A DNA stretch of 64,000 nt, taken from contig NZ_CP101750.1 in assembly GCF_026810505.1 (NCBI RefSeq), positions 3,687,254 to 3,751,253 of the forward strand, given 5' to 3'. Below, piece after piece: positions 6,956 to 17,954 of the stretch. Position numbers and translations under genes: made by a program. This stretch comes from Streptomyces sp. Je 1-369 (GTDB lineage Bacteria > Actinomycetota > Actinomycetes > Streptomycetales > Streptomycetaceae). Position 1 is the first letter of the stretch, and the number at the start of each line of letters is the position of its first letter. The notes under the pieces were generated by a model. That model was not told where the DNA came from. It was given only the letters and a program-made list of their open reading frames with translations, and did not search any database.

Positions 6956-8404
6956 GTGAGCGCAACCTGCCCGGCAGCCGTCGTCGTCCTCGCAGCGGGT
7001 GAGGGCACCCGTATGAAGTCGGACCGGCCCAAGGTCCTGCACGACATCTGTGGACGTTCCCTCATCGGGCACGTGCTCCACGCCGCCTCCGCGCTCTCGC
7101 CCGAGCAGCTCGTCACCGTCGTCGGTTTCCAGAGCGACCAGGTCCGCGAGCACCTGGGGGCCATCGCCCCGCAGGTCCGCACCGCCTACCAGGCCGAGCA
7201 GAACGGCACGGGGCACGCCGTCCGCATCGGCCTCGAGGAGCTCGGCGGCACGGTCGACGGCACCGTCGTGGTGGTCTGCGGCGACACCCCCCTCCTCACG
7301 GGCGCGACGCTGCAGAAGCTCGCCGCCGTGCACAGCGGCGACGGCAACGCCGTGACCGTGCTGACCGCCGAGGTGCCGGACGCGACCGGCTACGGCCGCA
7401 TCGTGCGCGACGGCACCGACGGCTCCGTCACGGCGATCGTCGAGCACAAGGACGCCACCGAGGCGCAGCACGAGATCCGCGAGATCAACTCCGGTGTCTT
7501 CGCGTTCGACGGCCGACTCCTCTCCGAGGCCCTCGGCAAGGTCCGCACGGACAACAGCCAGGGCGAGGAGTACCTGACCGACGTACTCGGCATCCTGCGC
7601 GAGGCCGGGCACCGCGTCGGCGCCGCCGTGGCGGACGACCACGAGGAGATCGCGGGCATCAACAACCGCGTCCAACTGGCACAGGCCCGGCGCACGTTGA
7701 ACGACCGACTGCTGACCGGCGCGATGCTCGCGGGCGTGACGGTCGTGGACCCCGCGTCGACGTGGGTGGACGCGACGGTGACGTTCGAGCGCGACGCGGT
7801 CATCCAGCCGGGCACGCAGCTGCACGGCGCCACGCACCTCGGCAAGGGGTGCGAGGTCGGCCCGAACACCCGCCTCAAGGACACCTCGGTGGGCGCGGGG
7901 GCGCGCGTCGACAACACCGTCGCGGACACCGCGGAGATCGGCGAGCAGGCGCTCGTCGGCCCGTTCGCGTATCTGCGCCCCGGTACCCGGCTTGGCGTCA
8001 AGTCCAAGGCGGGTACGTATGTGGAGATGAAGAACGCGACGATCGGCGACGGCTCGAAGGTGCCGCACCTCTCGTACGTGGGTGACGCGACCATCGGCGA
8101 GCACTCCAACATCGGCGCCGCGAGCGTCTTCGTGAACTACGACGGCCAGGCCAAGCACCACACCACGGTGGGGTCGCACGTCCGGACCGGTTCGGACAAC
8201 ATGTTTGTGGCTCCTGTCACGGTCGGGGACGGTGCGTACACCGCCGCCGGGTCCGTGATCACGAAGGACGTGCCGGCGGGTTCGCTGGCCGTCGCGCGGG
8301 GCCAGCAGCGGAATATCGAGGGCTGGGTGGCCCGTAAGCGTCCGGGGAGCGCGGCCGCGAAGGCGGCCGAGGCGGCGTCCCGGGAGCCGGCCGGCGAAAG
8401 CTGA
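6956..8404 (+). CDS. glmU: Bifunctional N-acetylglucosamine-1-phosphate uridyltransferase / glucosamine-1-phosphate acetyltransferase
   Basis: 482 aa from the GTG at 6956, chosen because the protein then begins directly before the nucleotide-binding strand [15 protein letters not shown]; longer starts add a basic tail not typical of the family. The N-terminal domain (about 1-230) transfers uridylate, with the motifs [10 protein letters not shown] and VVCGDTPLL. The C-terminal left-handed beta-helix (about 250-460) acetylates glucosamine-1-phosphate, with [17 protein letters not shown] and [11 protein letters not shown]. The product, UDP-GlcNAc, feeds peptidoglycan and other polysaccharides. 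It precedes prs by 113 nt. Confidence 0.97.
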   Translation: MSATCPAAVVVLAAGEGTRMKSDRPKVLHDICGRSLIGHVLHAASALSPEQLVTVVGFQSDQVREHLGAIAPQVRTAYQAEQNGTGHAVRIGLEELGGTVDGTVVVVCGDTPLLTGATLQKLAAVHSGDGNAVTVLTAEVPDATGYGRIVRDGTDGSVTAIVEHKDATEAQHEIREINSGVFAFDGRLLSEALGKVRTDNSQGEEYLTDVLGILREAGHRVGAAVADDHEEIAGINNRVQLAQARRTLNDRLLTGAMLAGVTVVDPASTWVDATVTFERDAVIQPGTQLHGATHLGKGCEVGPNTRLKDTSVGAGARVDNTVADTAEIGEQALVGPFAYLRPGTRLGVKSKAGTYVEMKNATIGDGSKVPHLSYVGDATIGEHSNIGAASVFVNYDGQAKHHTTVGSHVRTGSDNMFVAPVTVGDGAYTAAGSVITKDVPAGSLAVARGQQRNIEGWVARKRPGSAAAKAAEAASREPAGES

Positions 8405-8517
8405 CCGGAAACAGGTGCGCCGGACACGGCGTACCGTGATAGTGCACATTCGGCCGACTCGACGCACCGGGACGCGTGAGTACGGCAGCGGGAAGAACTC
8501 TCTGAGGAGACAGTGCT

Positions 8518-9492
8518 GTGACCGGGATCAAGACGACCGGCGAGAAGAAGCTGATGCTCTTCTCCGGCCGCGCCCACCCCGAGTTGGCCGAGGAGGTCGC
8601 ACACAAGCTGGGTGTCGGCATCGTGCCGACGAAGGCCTTCGATTTCGCCAACGGCGAGATCTACGTCCGCTACCAGGAGTCGGCGCGCGGCGCCGACTGC
8701 TTCCTGATCCAGAGCCACACCGCTCCGATCAACAAGTGGATCATGGAGCAGCTCATCATGATCGACGCGCTCAAGCGCGCGTCGGCCCGCTCCATCACCG
8801 TCATCGTGCCGTTCTACGGTTACGCGCGCCAGGACAAGAAGCACCGCGGGCGTGAACCGATCTCGGCGCGTCTGATCGCGGACCTCATGAAGACCGCGGG
8901 TGCCGACCGCATCCTCACGGTCGACCTGCACACCGACCAGATCCAGGGCTTCTTCGACGGCCCGGTCGACCACCTCTTCGCGCTGCCGATCCTCGCGGAC
9001 TACGTGGGCGCGAAGGTCGACCGCTCGAAGCTGACCGTCGTCTCCCCCGACGCCGGCCGCGTGCGCGTCGCCGACCGCTGGTGCGACCGTCTCGGCGCGC
9101 CGCTCGCGATCGTGCACAAGCGCCGCGACAAGGACGTCGCGAACCAGGTCACCGTGCACGAGGTGGTCGGTGAGGTGAAGGGCCGCGTCTGCGTCCTGGT
9201 CGACGACATGATCGACACGGGTGGCACGATCTGCGCCGCCGCCGACGCCCTGTTCGCGCACGGCGCGGAGGACGTCATCGTCACGGCCACGCACGGTGTC
9301 CTCTCGGGCCCCGCCGCGGACCGCCTGAAGAACTCCAAGGTCAGCGAGTTCGTCTTCACGGACACGCTGCCGACGCCGAGCGAGCTCGAGCTCGACAAGA
9401 TCACGGTGCTCTCCATCGCGCCGACGATCGCGAACGCGGTGCGCGAGGTCTTCGAGGACGGTTCGGTGACGAGCCTCTTCGACGAGCAGTAG
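8518..9492 (+). CDS. prs: Ribose-phosphate pyrophosphokinase (PRPP synthetase)
   Basis: 324 aa from a GTG preceded by a GAGGAGA ribosome site. The enzyme makes PRPP from ribose-5-phosphate and ATP for purine, pyrimidine, His and Trp synthesis. Seen motifs are the N-terminal FSGRAHPELAEEV, the divalent-cation site TVDLHTDQIQGFF, the flexible loop KKHRGREPISARL, and the PRPP loop VLVDDMIDTGGTI. Length matches bacterial class I enzymes. glmU-prs-rplY-pth is a conserved actinobacterial order. A long hairpin follows the stop codon. Confidence 0.97.
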   Translation: MTGIKTTGEKKLMLFSGRAHPELAEEVAHKLGVGIVPTKAFDFANGEIYVRYQESARGADCFLIQSHTAPINKWIMEQLIMIDALKRASARSITVIVPFYGYARQDKKHRGREPISARLIADLMKTAGADRILTVDLHTDQIQGFFDGPVDHLFALPILADYVGAKVDRSKLTVVSPDAGRVRVADRWCDRLGAPLAIVHKRRDKDVANQVTVHEVVGEVKGRVCVLVDDMIDTGGTICAAADALFAHGAEDVIVTATHGVLSGPAADRLKNSKVSEFVFTDTLPTPSELELDKITVLSIAPTIANAVREVFEDGSVTSLFDEQ

Positions 9493-9515
9493 GTCCCGCT
9501 CGGAAGATCCTTTTG

Positions 9516-9571
9516 GTGCGGCCTCCCGCGCCGAGTAGACTGCTGAAGTTGCTCGGCGAGGGAGGCCGCAC
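9516..9571 (+). terminator. Long hairpin with T-run between prs and rplY (terminator or L25 leader attenuator)
   Basis: The arms at 9516-9535 and 9552-9571 are 20 nt each with one mismatch (GTGCGGCCTCCC at the left foot), enclose a 16-nt loop, and are followed by CTTTTGT. It ends 100 nt before the rplY start, so it could end prs transcription or act as a leader structure for L25. The loop contains TAGACT, a possible -10 element. Confidence 0.75.
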
Positions 9572-9671
9572 TTTTGTGTGTGGCTGTCCGTTATCGACGC
9601 GCTCTTCGTAGCAGGCCGTTCGTGGCCGGGTGACCGATTCTTTTCCGTCACTGCATATACGAGGAGTGCAC

Positions 9672-10262
9672 ATGTCCGAGGTGAAGATCACCGCCGAGAC
9701 CCGTACCGAGTTCGGCAAGGGCGCCGCCCGCCGTCTGCGTCGCGCCGACAAGCTGCCCGCCGTTGTCTACGGCCACGGCTCGGAGCCGGTCCACATCGCC
9801 CTTCCGCACCACGCCACCCTCATGGCGCTGAAGACCTCGAACGTCCTGATCAACCTGGACATCGACGGCCGCAGCGAGCTCGTCATCCCGAAGGCCGTCC
9901 AGCGTGACGCCCTCCGCATCGGCATCCTCGAGCACGTCGACCTGCTCATCGTGAAGCGCGGCGAGAAGGTCACCGTCGAGATCCCCGTCCACACCGAGGG
10001 CGACCTGGCGCCGGGCAACAACCTGCTCGAGCACGTCCTGAACACCCTCACGGTCGAGGCCGAGGCCACCCACATCCCGGAGTCGGTCACCGTCTCCGTG
10101 GCGGGCCTGGACGCCGGCGCGTCGGTCCTCGCCAAGGACATCCCGCTGCCCTCCGGCTCCACGCTGGCCGTCGAGGACGACACCGTCGTCCTCCAGGTCC
10201 TGGCCGCGCAGGCCGAGGAGGCCCCGGCCGACGACGCCGAGGGCGACGCCGCCGAGGCCTGA
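9672..10262 (+). CDS. rplY: 50S ribosomal protein L25 / general stress protein Ctc
   Basis: 196 aa from the ATG at 9672 with GGAG 6 nt upstream. Residues 1-90 are the 5S-rRNA-binding L25 domain (SEVKITAETRTEFGKGAARR). The rest is the TL5/CTC C-terminal beta domain (GEKVTVEIPVHTEGDLAPGN) and an acidic Ala/Asp/Glu tail. The long, two-domain form is typical of Gram-positive Ctc. It binds 5S rRNA in the central protuberance of the 50S subunit. An upstream in-frame GTG near 9630 is less likely because it lacks a ribosome site and family homology. Confidence 0.95.
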   Translation: MSEVKITAETRTEFGKGAARRLRRADKLPAVVYGHGSEPVHIALPHHATLMALKTSNVLINLDIDGRSELVIPKAVQRDALRIGILEHVDLLIVKRGEKVTVEIPVHTEGDLAPGNNLLEHVLNTLTVEAEATHIPESVTVSVAGLDAGASVLAKDIPLPSGSTLAVEDDTVVLQVLAAQAEEAPADDAEGDAAEA

Positions 10263-10285
10263 GCCTCAGCGACACCCGTCCACAC

Positions 10286-10321
10286 GGCAGCCGCCGCTCC
10301 TCAAGGGGGGCGGCGGCTGCC
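10286..10321 (+). terminator. Hairpin between rplY and pth
   Basis: Perfect 12-bp stem GGCAGCCGCCGC (10286-10297) with its complement at 10310-10321 and a 12-nt loop, directly after the rplY stop. There is no T-run, as is common for Streptomyces terminators; read-through into pth is possible. Confidence 0.7.
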
Positions 10322-10377
10322 GCGCGTGAGCCTACGAGCCTCCGAGCCAGTGATGCGCGTATGAAGGAGACATGCAC

Positions 10378-10974
10378 GTGACGACCGACGCCAGCGCCCC
10401 CTGGCTGATCGCGGGCCTCGGCAATCCGGGACCCGAGTACGCCATGAACCGGCACAACGTGGGCTTCATGGTGGCCGACCTGCTCGCGCAGCGCATCGGC
10501 GGCAAGTTCAAGCGGGCCGGCAAGGCGCAGGCACAGGTGGTCGAGGGCCGGATCGGGGCACCCGGCCCGGCGAACCGCCGCGTCATCCTGGTCAAGCCCA
10601 TGTCGTACATGAACGTCTCGGGCGGCCCCGTGACCGCGCTCCGCGACTTCTACAAGGTCCCCACGGCGAACATCGTCGCGGTCCACGACGAACTGGACAT
10701 CGACTACGGCACGCTGCGCCTGAAGCTGGGCGGCGGCGACAACGGCCACAACGGTCTGAAGTCGATGACCAAGGCGATGGGCCCCGACTACCACCGCATC
10801 CGCTTCGGCATCGGCCGCCCGCCCGGCCGCATGCAGGTCGCGGACTTCGTCCTCAAGGACTTCTCCTCGACGGAACGCAAGGAACTCGACTACCTCGTGG
10901 ACCGCGCGACGGACGCGGTGGAGGCCCTGATCACCGAGGGCCTGGAACGCGCCCAGAGCACGTACAACTCCTGA
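10378..10974 (+). CDS. pth: Peptidyl-tRNA hydrolase
   Basis: 198 aa from the GTG at 10378, which has GGAG at an ideal 8-nt spacing; the ATG at 10372 would be only 2 nt from it. The enzyme recycles peptidyl-tRNAs dropped by stalled ribosomes. Family motifs are [20 protein letters not shown] with the catalytic His in [24 protein letters not shown], and [11 protein letters not shown]. It is the last gene of the glmU-prs-rplY-pth run and converges on the Uma2 gene, with only 19 nt between stop codons. Confidence 0.96.
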   Translation: MTTDASAPWLIAGLGNPGPEYAMNRHNVGFMVADLLAQRIGGKFKRAGKAQAQVVEGRIGAPGPANRRVILVKPMSYMNVSGGPVTALRDFYKVPTANIVAVHDELDIDYGTLRLKLGGGDNGHNGLKSMTKAMGPDYHRIRFGIGRPPGRMQVADFVLKDFSSTERKELDYLVDRATDAVEALITEGLERAQSTYNS

Positions 10975-10993
10975 GGCGCCCGGGTTCTGCCCT

Positions 10994-11617
10994 TTAGGTC
11001 CTGTGCCGGAAGTCCCGCCGCGGCTCCTGCATCATGTCCTTCGCGCTGTAGCGGGGCAGGCCACCGGTCTCGATCGTCCAGGTGCCCAGGTCGGTGGCGA
11101 CGGTGACGGGCTTGCCGTACGGCTGCTTGGACAGGCGGTTTCCGTAGCCCGGGCGGCCTTCGCTGCTGTCGACGTCCCACTGATAGGTCCAGGTGCCGTC
11201 GCGGGGATCGACGATCAGATAGTGCGGGATGCCCATGGCGGGGTAGTCGTCGGCCTTGTGCTGATAGTCGTTGTTCGGGTTCGACGGGGAGACGATCTCG
11301 ACGGCCAGGACGATGGCTCGCGGGTCGAGCGGATCGTCGGTGAGCATCGCGTCTTCGCTGGTCACGAGGATGTCGGGAATGCGGAGCTTGCCGAGCGCCA
11401 CGTCGTCCGTGTCCGTCGACTCGTAGGCAAAGAAGCCTTCGGGAAGCTGGGGGTCCAGCTGCCGGGTGAGCTGTTTGGCGACCACCTGGTGTCGCGGCCG
11501 CGGATTCATCATCATCACGAGCTGCCCATCGCTGATCTCGGGCCAGCCGAATCCGGGGGGCGGCGTGAAATGGTCCCGCAGCTCACGCAAGTGCCGGTAG
11601 ATCGCCTGCTCGGTCAT
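10994..11617 (-). CDS. Uma2 family protein (PD-(D/E)XK nuclease fold)
   Basis: 207 aa from an ATG at 11617. The order of motifs is that of Uma2/DUF820: GFGWPEISDGQLVMMM near the N-terminus, RIPDILV (acidic active-site residue), LAVEIVSPSNPNND (Glu), and YQHKADDYPAMGIPHYLIVDP (Lys). These fit the PD-(D/E)XK core of a restriction-endonuclease-like fold. Uma2 genes are abundant in actinobacteria and cyanobacteria, often in mobile or multi-copy contexts, and their role is unknown. It sits alone between pth and ppc, 110 nt from the latter. Confidence 0.88.
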   Translation of the reverse strand: MTEQAIYRHLRELRDHFTPPPGFGWPEISDGQLVMMMNPRPRHQVVAKQLTRQLDPQLPEGFFAYESTDTDDVALGKLRIPDILVTSEDAMLTDDPLDPRAIVLAVEIVSPSNPNNDYQHKADDYPAMGIPHYLIVDPRDGTWTYQWDVDSSEGRPGYGNRLSKQPYGKPVTVATDLGTWTIETGGLPRYSAKDMMQEPRRDFRHRT

Positions 11618-11727
11618 GAGTCCTCCCGCGTCCAGTATGACGGCGCGGACGCGCCCGAGGTCGCGAGATGCCGAACGGCCCACCCGAACCAGTGCTCGGG
11701 CGGGCCGTCGGCGGTTGGAGAAGGTGA

Positions 11728-14481
<2,754 letters not shown>

Positions 14482-14501
14482 AGGTGCGGCTCCTTGCAGT
14501 G

Positions 14502-14515
14502 TTGAAGCGCTTCAA
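14502..14515. promoter_or_regulatory. Perfect palindrome upstream of ppc
   Basis: TTGAAGCGCTTCAA is a perfect 14-bp palindrome, 20 nt from the ppc start. Its CG-centred form resembles LacI/GalR-family operators. This suggests a repressor of ppc; the regulator is not identified. Confidence 0.6.
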
Positions 14516-14656
14516 GACTGAGAGGGGTCCCCGGTGGGATACCGGGGGAGATACAGAGCGGACCGCGCTGTCCGACCGTCTCCAAGGATAGGTGTCACAT
14601 CGGGCACAGAGCTCGCGACCCTTGCCGCGAGGCTCCGCACTGCCATACTTACGTCG

Positions 14657-14676
14657 CCGTAGGTTACGGAACCGTA
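14657..14676. promoter_or_regulatory. Candidate operator of the desaturase/TetR operon
   Basis: Three alternating half-sites read CCGTA-N3-TACGG-N2-CCGTA (14657-14661, 14665-14669, 14672-14676), about 85 nt before the desaturase start. TetR proteins bind such inverted repeats, and a TetR gene is the second gene of the operon, so autoregulation is the simple model. Confidence 0.6.
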
Positions 14677-14760
14677 GGAAACGCGGTATTGCAGCCGCTG
14701 CGGGAACCGTGCCCGTGCACCGCTCCCACCCCGACCCTCGACCCCACAGGGGACGTGCCC

Positions 14761-15822
14761 ATGCCGACAACCTCCGATGCGTACTCCGAGGCCGATGTGA
14801 TCGACGACGCTCCACGGACGGACGCGAGCTCCGCCGCCGCCACCGCCACGACCACCTCCGCCGCGCCGCCCTCGGCGACGCTGGGCGGCGAGCAGAAACG
14901 CTCGCTCGAACAGCTGGCCCTGCTGCTCTTCATCACCGTCCCCTTCCTCGCCCTGGTCGCGGCGGTGCCGCTGGTCTGGGGCTGGGGTGTCAGCTGGCTG
15001 GACCTCGGCCTGCTCGTCTTCATGTACTACCTGGGGTGCCACGGCATCACCATCGGCTTCCACCGCTACTTCACCCACGGCTCGTTCAAGGCGAAGCGGC
15101 CGCTGCGCATCGCGCTGGCCGTCGCGGGCTCCATGGCGGTCGAGGGGCCCCTCGTCCGCTGGGTGGCGGACCACCGCAAGCACCACAAGTTCTCGGACGC
15201 GGAGGGCGACCCGCACTCCCCGTGGCGCTTCGGCGAGACGGTTCCGGCCCTGATGAAGGGCCTGTGGTGGGCGCACATCGGATGGATGTTCGACGAGGAG
15301 CAGACGTCGCAGGAGAAGTACGCGCCGGACCTGGTCAAGGACCCGGCGATCCGCCTGATCTCGCGGCAGTTCCTGCTCTGGACGATCATCTCCCTCGCGA
15401 TCCCGCCGGTGGTCGGCGGCCTGGTCACCATGTCGTGGTGGGGCGCGTTCACGGCGTTCTTCTGGGGGTCATTGGTCCGCGTGGCACTCCTGCACCACGT
15501 CACGTGGTCGATCAACTCGATCTGCCACGCGGTGGGCAAGCGCCCCTTCAAGTCCCGTGACCGTTCGGGCAACGTGTGGTGGCTCGCGGTGCTGTCCTGC
15601 GGCGAGTCCTGGCACAACCTGCACCACGCCGACCCGACGTCGGCGCGGCACGGGGTGATGCGGGGCCAGGTCGACTCGTCGGCGCGGATCATCCGCTGGT
15701 GCGAGCAGCTGGGCTGGGCGTACGACGTGCGGTGGCCGTCGAAGTCGCGCATCGACGCGCGCCGCAAGCCGGAGGGCGCGGCCGAGTCCCGGCGCGGGGT
15801 TGCCGCCTCCGACGCGGCATGA
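14761..15822 (+). CDS. Membrane fatty acid desaturase (acyl-CoA Delta-9 type)
   Basis: 353 aa from the ATG at 14761 with AGGGGA upstream. After about 50 disordered residues come four or more membrane segments and the three His boxes of acyl-CoA/stearoyl desaturases: HRYFTH, HRKHH and HNLHH. These bind the di-iron centre that inserts a cis double bond into saturated acyl chains. The acyl-CoA type usually draws electrons from a reductase encoded elsewhere. The stop codon overlaps the start of a TetR gene (ATGA), so the pair is translationally coupled and probably tunes membrane fluidity. Confidence 0.92.
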   Translation: MPTTSDAYSEADVIDDAPRTDASSAAATATTTSAAPPSATLGGEQKRSLEQLALLLFITVPFLALVAAVPLVWGWGVSWLDLGLLVFMYYLGCHGITIGFHRYFTHGSFKAKRPLRIALAVAGSMAVEGPLVRWVADHRKHHKFSDAEGDPHSPWRFGETVPALMKGLWWAHIGWMFDEEQTSQEKYAPDLVKDPAIRLISRQFLLWTIISLAIPPVVGGLVTMSWWGAFTAFFWGSLVRVALLHHVTWSINSICHAVGKRPFKSRDRSGNVWWLAVLSCGESWHNLHHADPTSARHGVMRGQVDSSARIIRWCEQLGWAYDVRWPSKSRIDARRKPEGAAESRRGVAASDAA

Positions 15823-16505
15823 TGGACGACGTGGCGATCGACTCCAGCAATTCCGTCCCTGCCGGCAAAGAGAAGCAGGCCCGGCGTACGCGCCGGACCC
15901 GCATGACGGGTGCCGAGCGGCGGGAACAGCTGCTGGACATCGGTCGCACCCTGTTCGCCGCCAAGGGCTTCGAGGGCACGTCCGTGGAGGAGATCGCCGC
16001 GAAGGCGGGGGTCTCCAAGCCGGTCGTGTACGAGCACTTCGGCGGCAAGGAGGGGCTGTACGCGGTCGTGGTGGACCGCGAGATGCGGCAGCTCCTGGAC
16101 ATGGTGACCAGCGCGCTCACCGCGGGGCACCCGCGCGAACTCCTCGAGCAGGCCGCGTTCGCCCTGCTCGACTACATCGAGACGTACACGGACGGCTTCC
16201 GCATCCTGGTCCGCGACTCGCCGGTGGCGCAGTCCACGGGCACCTTCGCGTCCCTCATCTCCGACATCGCGACGCAGGTCGAGGACATCCTCGGCCAGGA
16301 GTTCAAGGGCCGCGGCTTCGACCAGAAACTGGCTCCGCTGTACGCGCAGGCGCTGGTCGGCATGGTCGCGCTGACGGGGCAGTGGTGGCTGGACGCGCGC
16401 AAGCCGAAGAAGGCGGAGGTTGCCGCGCACCTGGTCAATCTGGCATGGCACGGCCTGGACGGCCTGGAACCGAAGCCCCGCCTGATAGGCCACCGCAAGA
16501 GCTGA
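15819..16505 (+). CDS. TetR family regulator coupled to the desaturase
   Basis: 228 aa from the ATG at 15819 (ATGA overlap with the desaturase stop); the next codon but one, at 15822, is also ATG. Residues about 28-75 are the TetR DNA-binding domain: REQLLDIGRTLFAAKGFEGT, then SVEEIAAKAGVSKPVVYEHF with the helix-turn-helix. The C-terminal half would bind a ligand, presumably an acyl-CoA by analogy with lipid regulators such as DesT (inference). The likely target is its own operon, through the inverted repeats at 14657-14676. Confidence 0.9.
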   Translation: MMDDVAIDSSNSVPAGKEKQARRTRRTRMTGAERREQLLDIGRTLFAAKGFEGTSVEEIAAKAGVSKPVVYEHFGGKEGLYAVVVDREMRQLLDMVTSALTAGHPRELLEQAAFALLDYIETYTDGFRILVRDSPVAQSTGTFASLISDIATQVEDILGQEFKGRGFDQKLAPLYAQALVGMVALTGQWWLDARKPKKAEVAAHLVNLAWHGLDGLEPKPRLIGHRKS

Positions 16506-16517
16506 GAGCCTGCCTGC

Positions 16518-17345
16518 TCACCCGAAAGTACGACGGGCCACCGCGAACACCCTGCGGAACGGGAACACCGTGCCGTGAGGCGTGCGCGGGTAGGCCTCGC
16601 GGAGGAGCGATCGGTACTCCTCCAGGAACTTCTCCGTCGCCGCCTCGTCACCCTCCAGGGCCGTCAGGACCGGGCGCAGGCCCGTGCCCCTCACCCAGTC
16701 GAGGACGGGGTCCTCGCCCGCGAGGAGGTGCTGGTACGTCGTCTCCCACGCGTCGACCTCGCAGCCGAGGTCCGCGAGCCGTGCCAGGTACGCCCCCGGC
16801 GAGAGCACCGCGTCCGCGTGGCGCAGGACGTCGCCCAGGCGGTCGCGCCAGCGGGGTGACGCGGCGAGATCGCGCATCAGGACGTGGCTCGGGGCGTCGA
16901 AGTTGCCCGGTACCTGGAAGGCGAACGTACCGCCGGGCGTCAGCGCCTCGATCCACGCAGGGAAGGAGGCAGCGTGGTCCGGCACCCATTGCAGGGCCGC
17001 GTTGGACAGGAGGAGGTCGTACGTGCCGGGAGGCGGCGTCCAGGACGTCGCGTCCGCCCGCTCGAAGTCCAGGCGGCCGCCACCCTCCGTCGGACCCGCC
17101 AGCCCGTCCGCCTCGGCCAGCATCGCCGGGGAGCTGTCGTAGCCCGTGACGTGCGCCGTGGGCCAGCGCTCCGTGAGGAGCCGGGTGACGTTGCCGGGGC
17201 CGCAGCCGAGGTCCGCGATGCGGGGCGGGCGGCCGGACGCGGGGAGTTCGGGGACGCGGGCGAGCAGGTCGGCGAAGGGGCGGGAGCGGTGGTCGGCGTG
17301 GCGCAGGTACTGGTGGGGGTCCCAGGTGGCGGCGGCGGGCTGCAT
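16518..17345 (-). CDS. tam: Trans-aconitate 2-methyltransferase
   Basis: 275 aa. A class I SAM-dependent methyltransferase with motif I IADLGCGPGNVTRLL, the motif II region GYDSSPAMLAEA and LLLSNAALQWVPDH. WDPHQYLRHADHRSRPFADL at the N-terminus and the overall layout match Tam, which methylates trans-aconitate, an aconitase inhibitor formed from cis-aconitate under oxidative stress. It is divergent from a MarR gene across a palindrome, exactly as in the tam/tamR system described in S. coelicolor. Confidence 0.92.
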   Translation of the reverse strand: MQPAAATWDPHQYLRHADHRSRPFADLLARVPELPASGRPPRIADLGCGPGNVTRLLTERWPTAHVTGYDSSPAMLAEADGLAGPTEGGGRLDFERADATSWTPPPGTYDLLLSNAALQWVPDHAASFPAWIEALTPGGTFAFQVPGNFDAPSHVLMRDLAASPRWRDRLGDVLRHADAVLSPGAYLARLADLGCEVDAWETTYQHLLAGEDPVLDWVRGTGLRPVLTALEGDEAATEKFLEEYRSLLREAYPRTPHGTVFPFRRVFAVARRTFG

Positions 17346-17407
17346 GGGGAGCTCCTCGGGTTACTCCTCGGGTTACGGGGTTCTCGACTCATCCTGAACC
17401 CGAGGTA

Positions 17408-17421
17408 TCTTGACGTCAAGA
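17408..17421. promoter_or_regulatory. TamR operator between tam and tamR
   Basis: TCTTGACGTCAAGA is a perfect 14-bp palindrome midway between the two start codons (17345 and 17457). MarR dimers bind such sites, and TamR is known to bind the tam-tamR intergenic region and to be released by aconitate or citrate. Confidence 0.85.
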
Positions 17422-17456
17422 GACTTCATGTCGACAGACCCCCTACACTGATCGTC

Positions 17457-17954
17457 ATGGAGGACGAGGTCGATCGGCTGGTTGCAGCGTGGCGCCGGGA
17501 GCGCCCTGACCTCGACGTGGAACCACTCGAGGTACTCAGCCGCGTGAGCAGGCTCGCGCGGCATCTGGACCGGGCCCGCAGGCTCGCCTTCTCGGAGCAC
17601 AACCTGGAGCCGTGGGAGTTCGACGTCCTGACGTCGCTGCGGCGCGCGGGCGCGCCCTACCAGCTCTCCCCCGGGCAGCTGCTCACCCAGACCCTGGTGA
17701 CCTCGGGCACCATGACGAACCGCATCGACCGCCTCGCGAAGAAGGGCCTCGTCGAGCGCCTGCCGGACCCCAGCGACCGGCGCGGCGTCCTCGTACGCCT
17801 CACCCCCGAGGGCAGGGACCGCGCGGACCAGGCCCTCGCCGGACTGCTCGAACAGGAGCGGGCCATCCTCGCGGAGCTCTCCCGCGCCCAGCGCGGCGAA
17901 CTGGCCGCGCTGCTACGCCAGTTGACCGCCCCGTTCGACAACGTCCCCGGCTAG
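17457..17954 (+). CDS. tamR: MarR family regulator of trans-aconitate methylation
   Basis: 165 aa from the ATG at 17457 (MEDEVDRLVAAWRRERPDL). The winged helix is clear: LLTQTLVTSGTMTNRIDRLA is the recognition helix region, and RLPDPSDRRGVLVRLTPEG is the wing. N-terminal Trp/Arg-rich helix and length match TamR-type MarR proteins, which sense citrate and aconitate isomers and repress tam and themselves. It is divergent from tam. Its last 42 nt overlap the 3' end of the convergent response regulator gene. Confidence 0.9.
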   Translation: MEDEVDRLVAAWRRERPDLDVEPLEVLSRVSRLARHLDRARRLAFSEHNLEPWEFDVLTSLRRAGAPYQLSPGQLLTQTLVTSGTMTNRIDRLAKKGLVERLPDPSDRRGVLVRLTPEGRDRADQALAGLLEQERAILAELSRAQRGELAALLRQLTAPFDNVPG

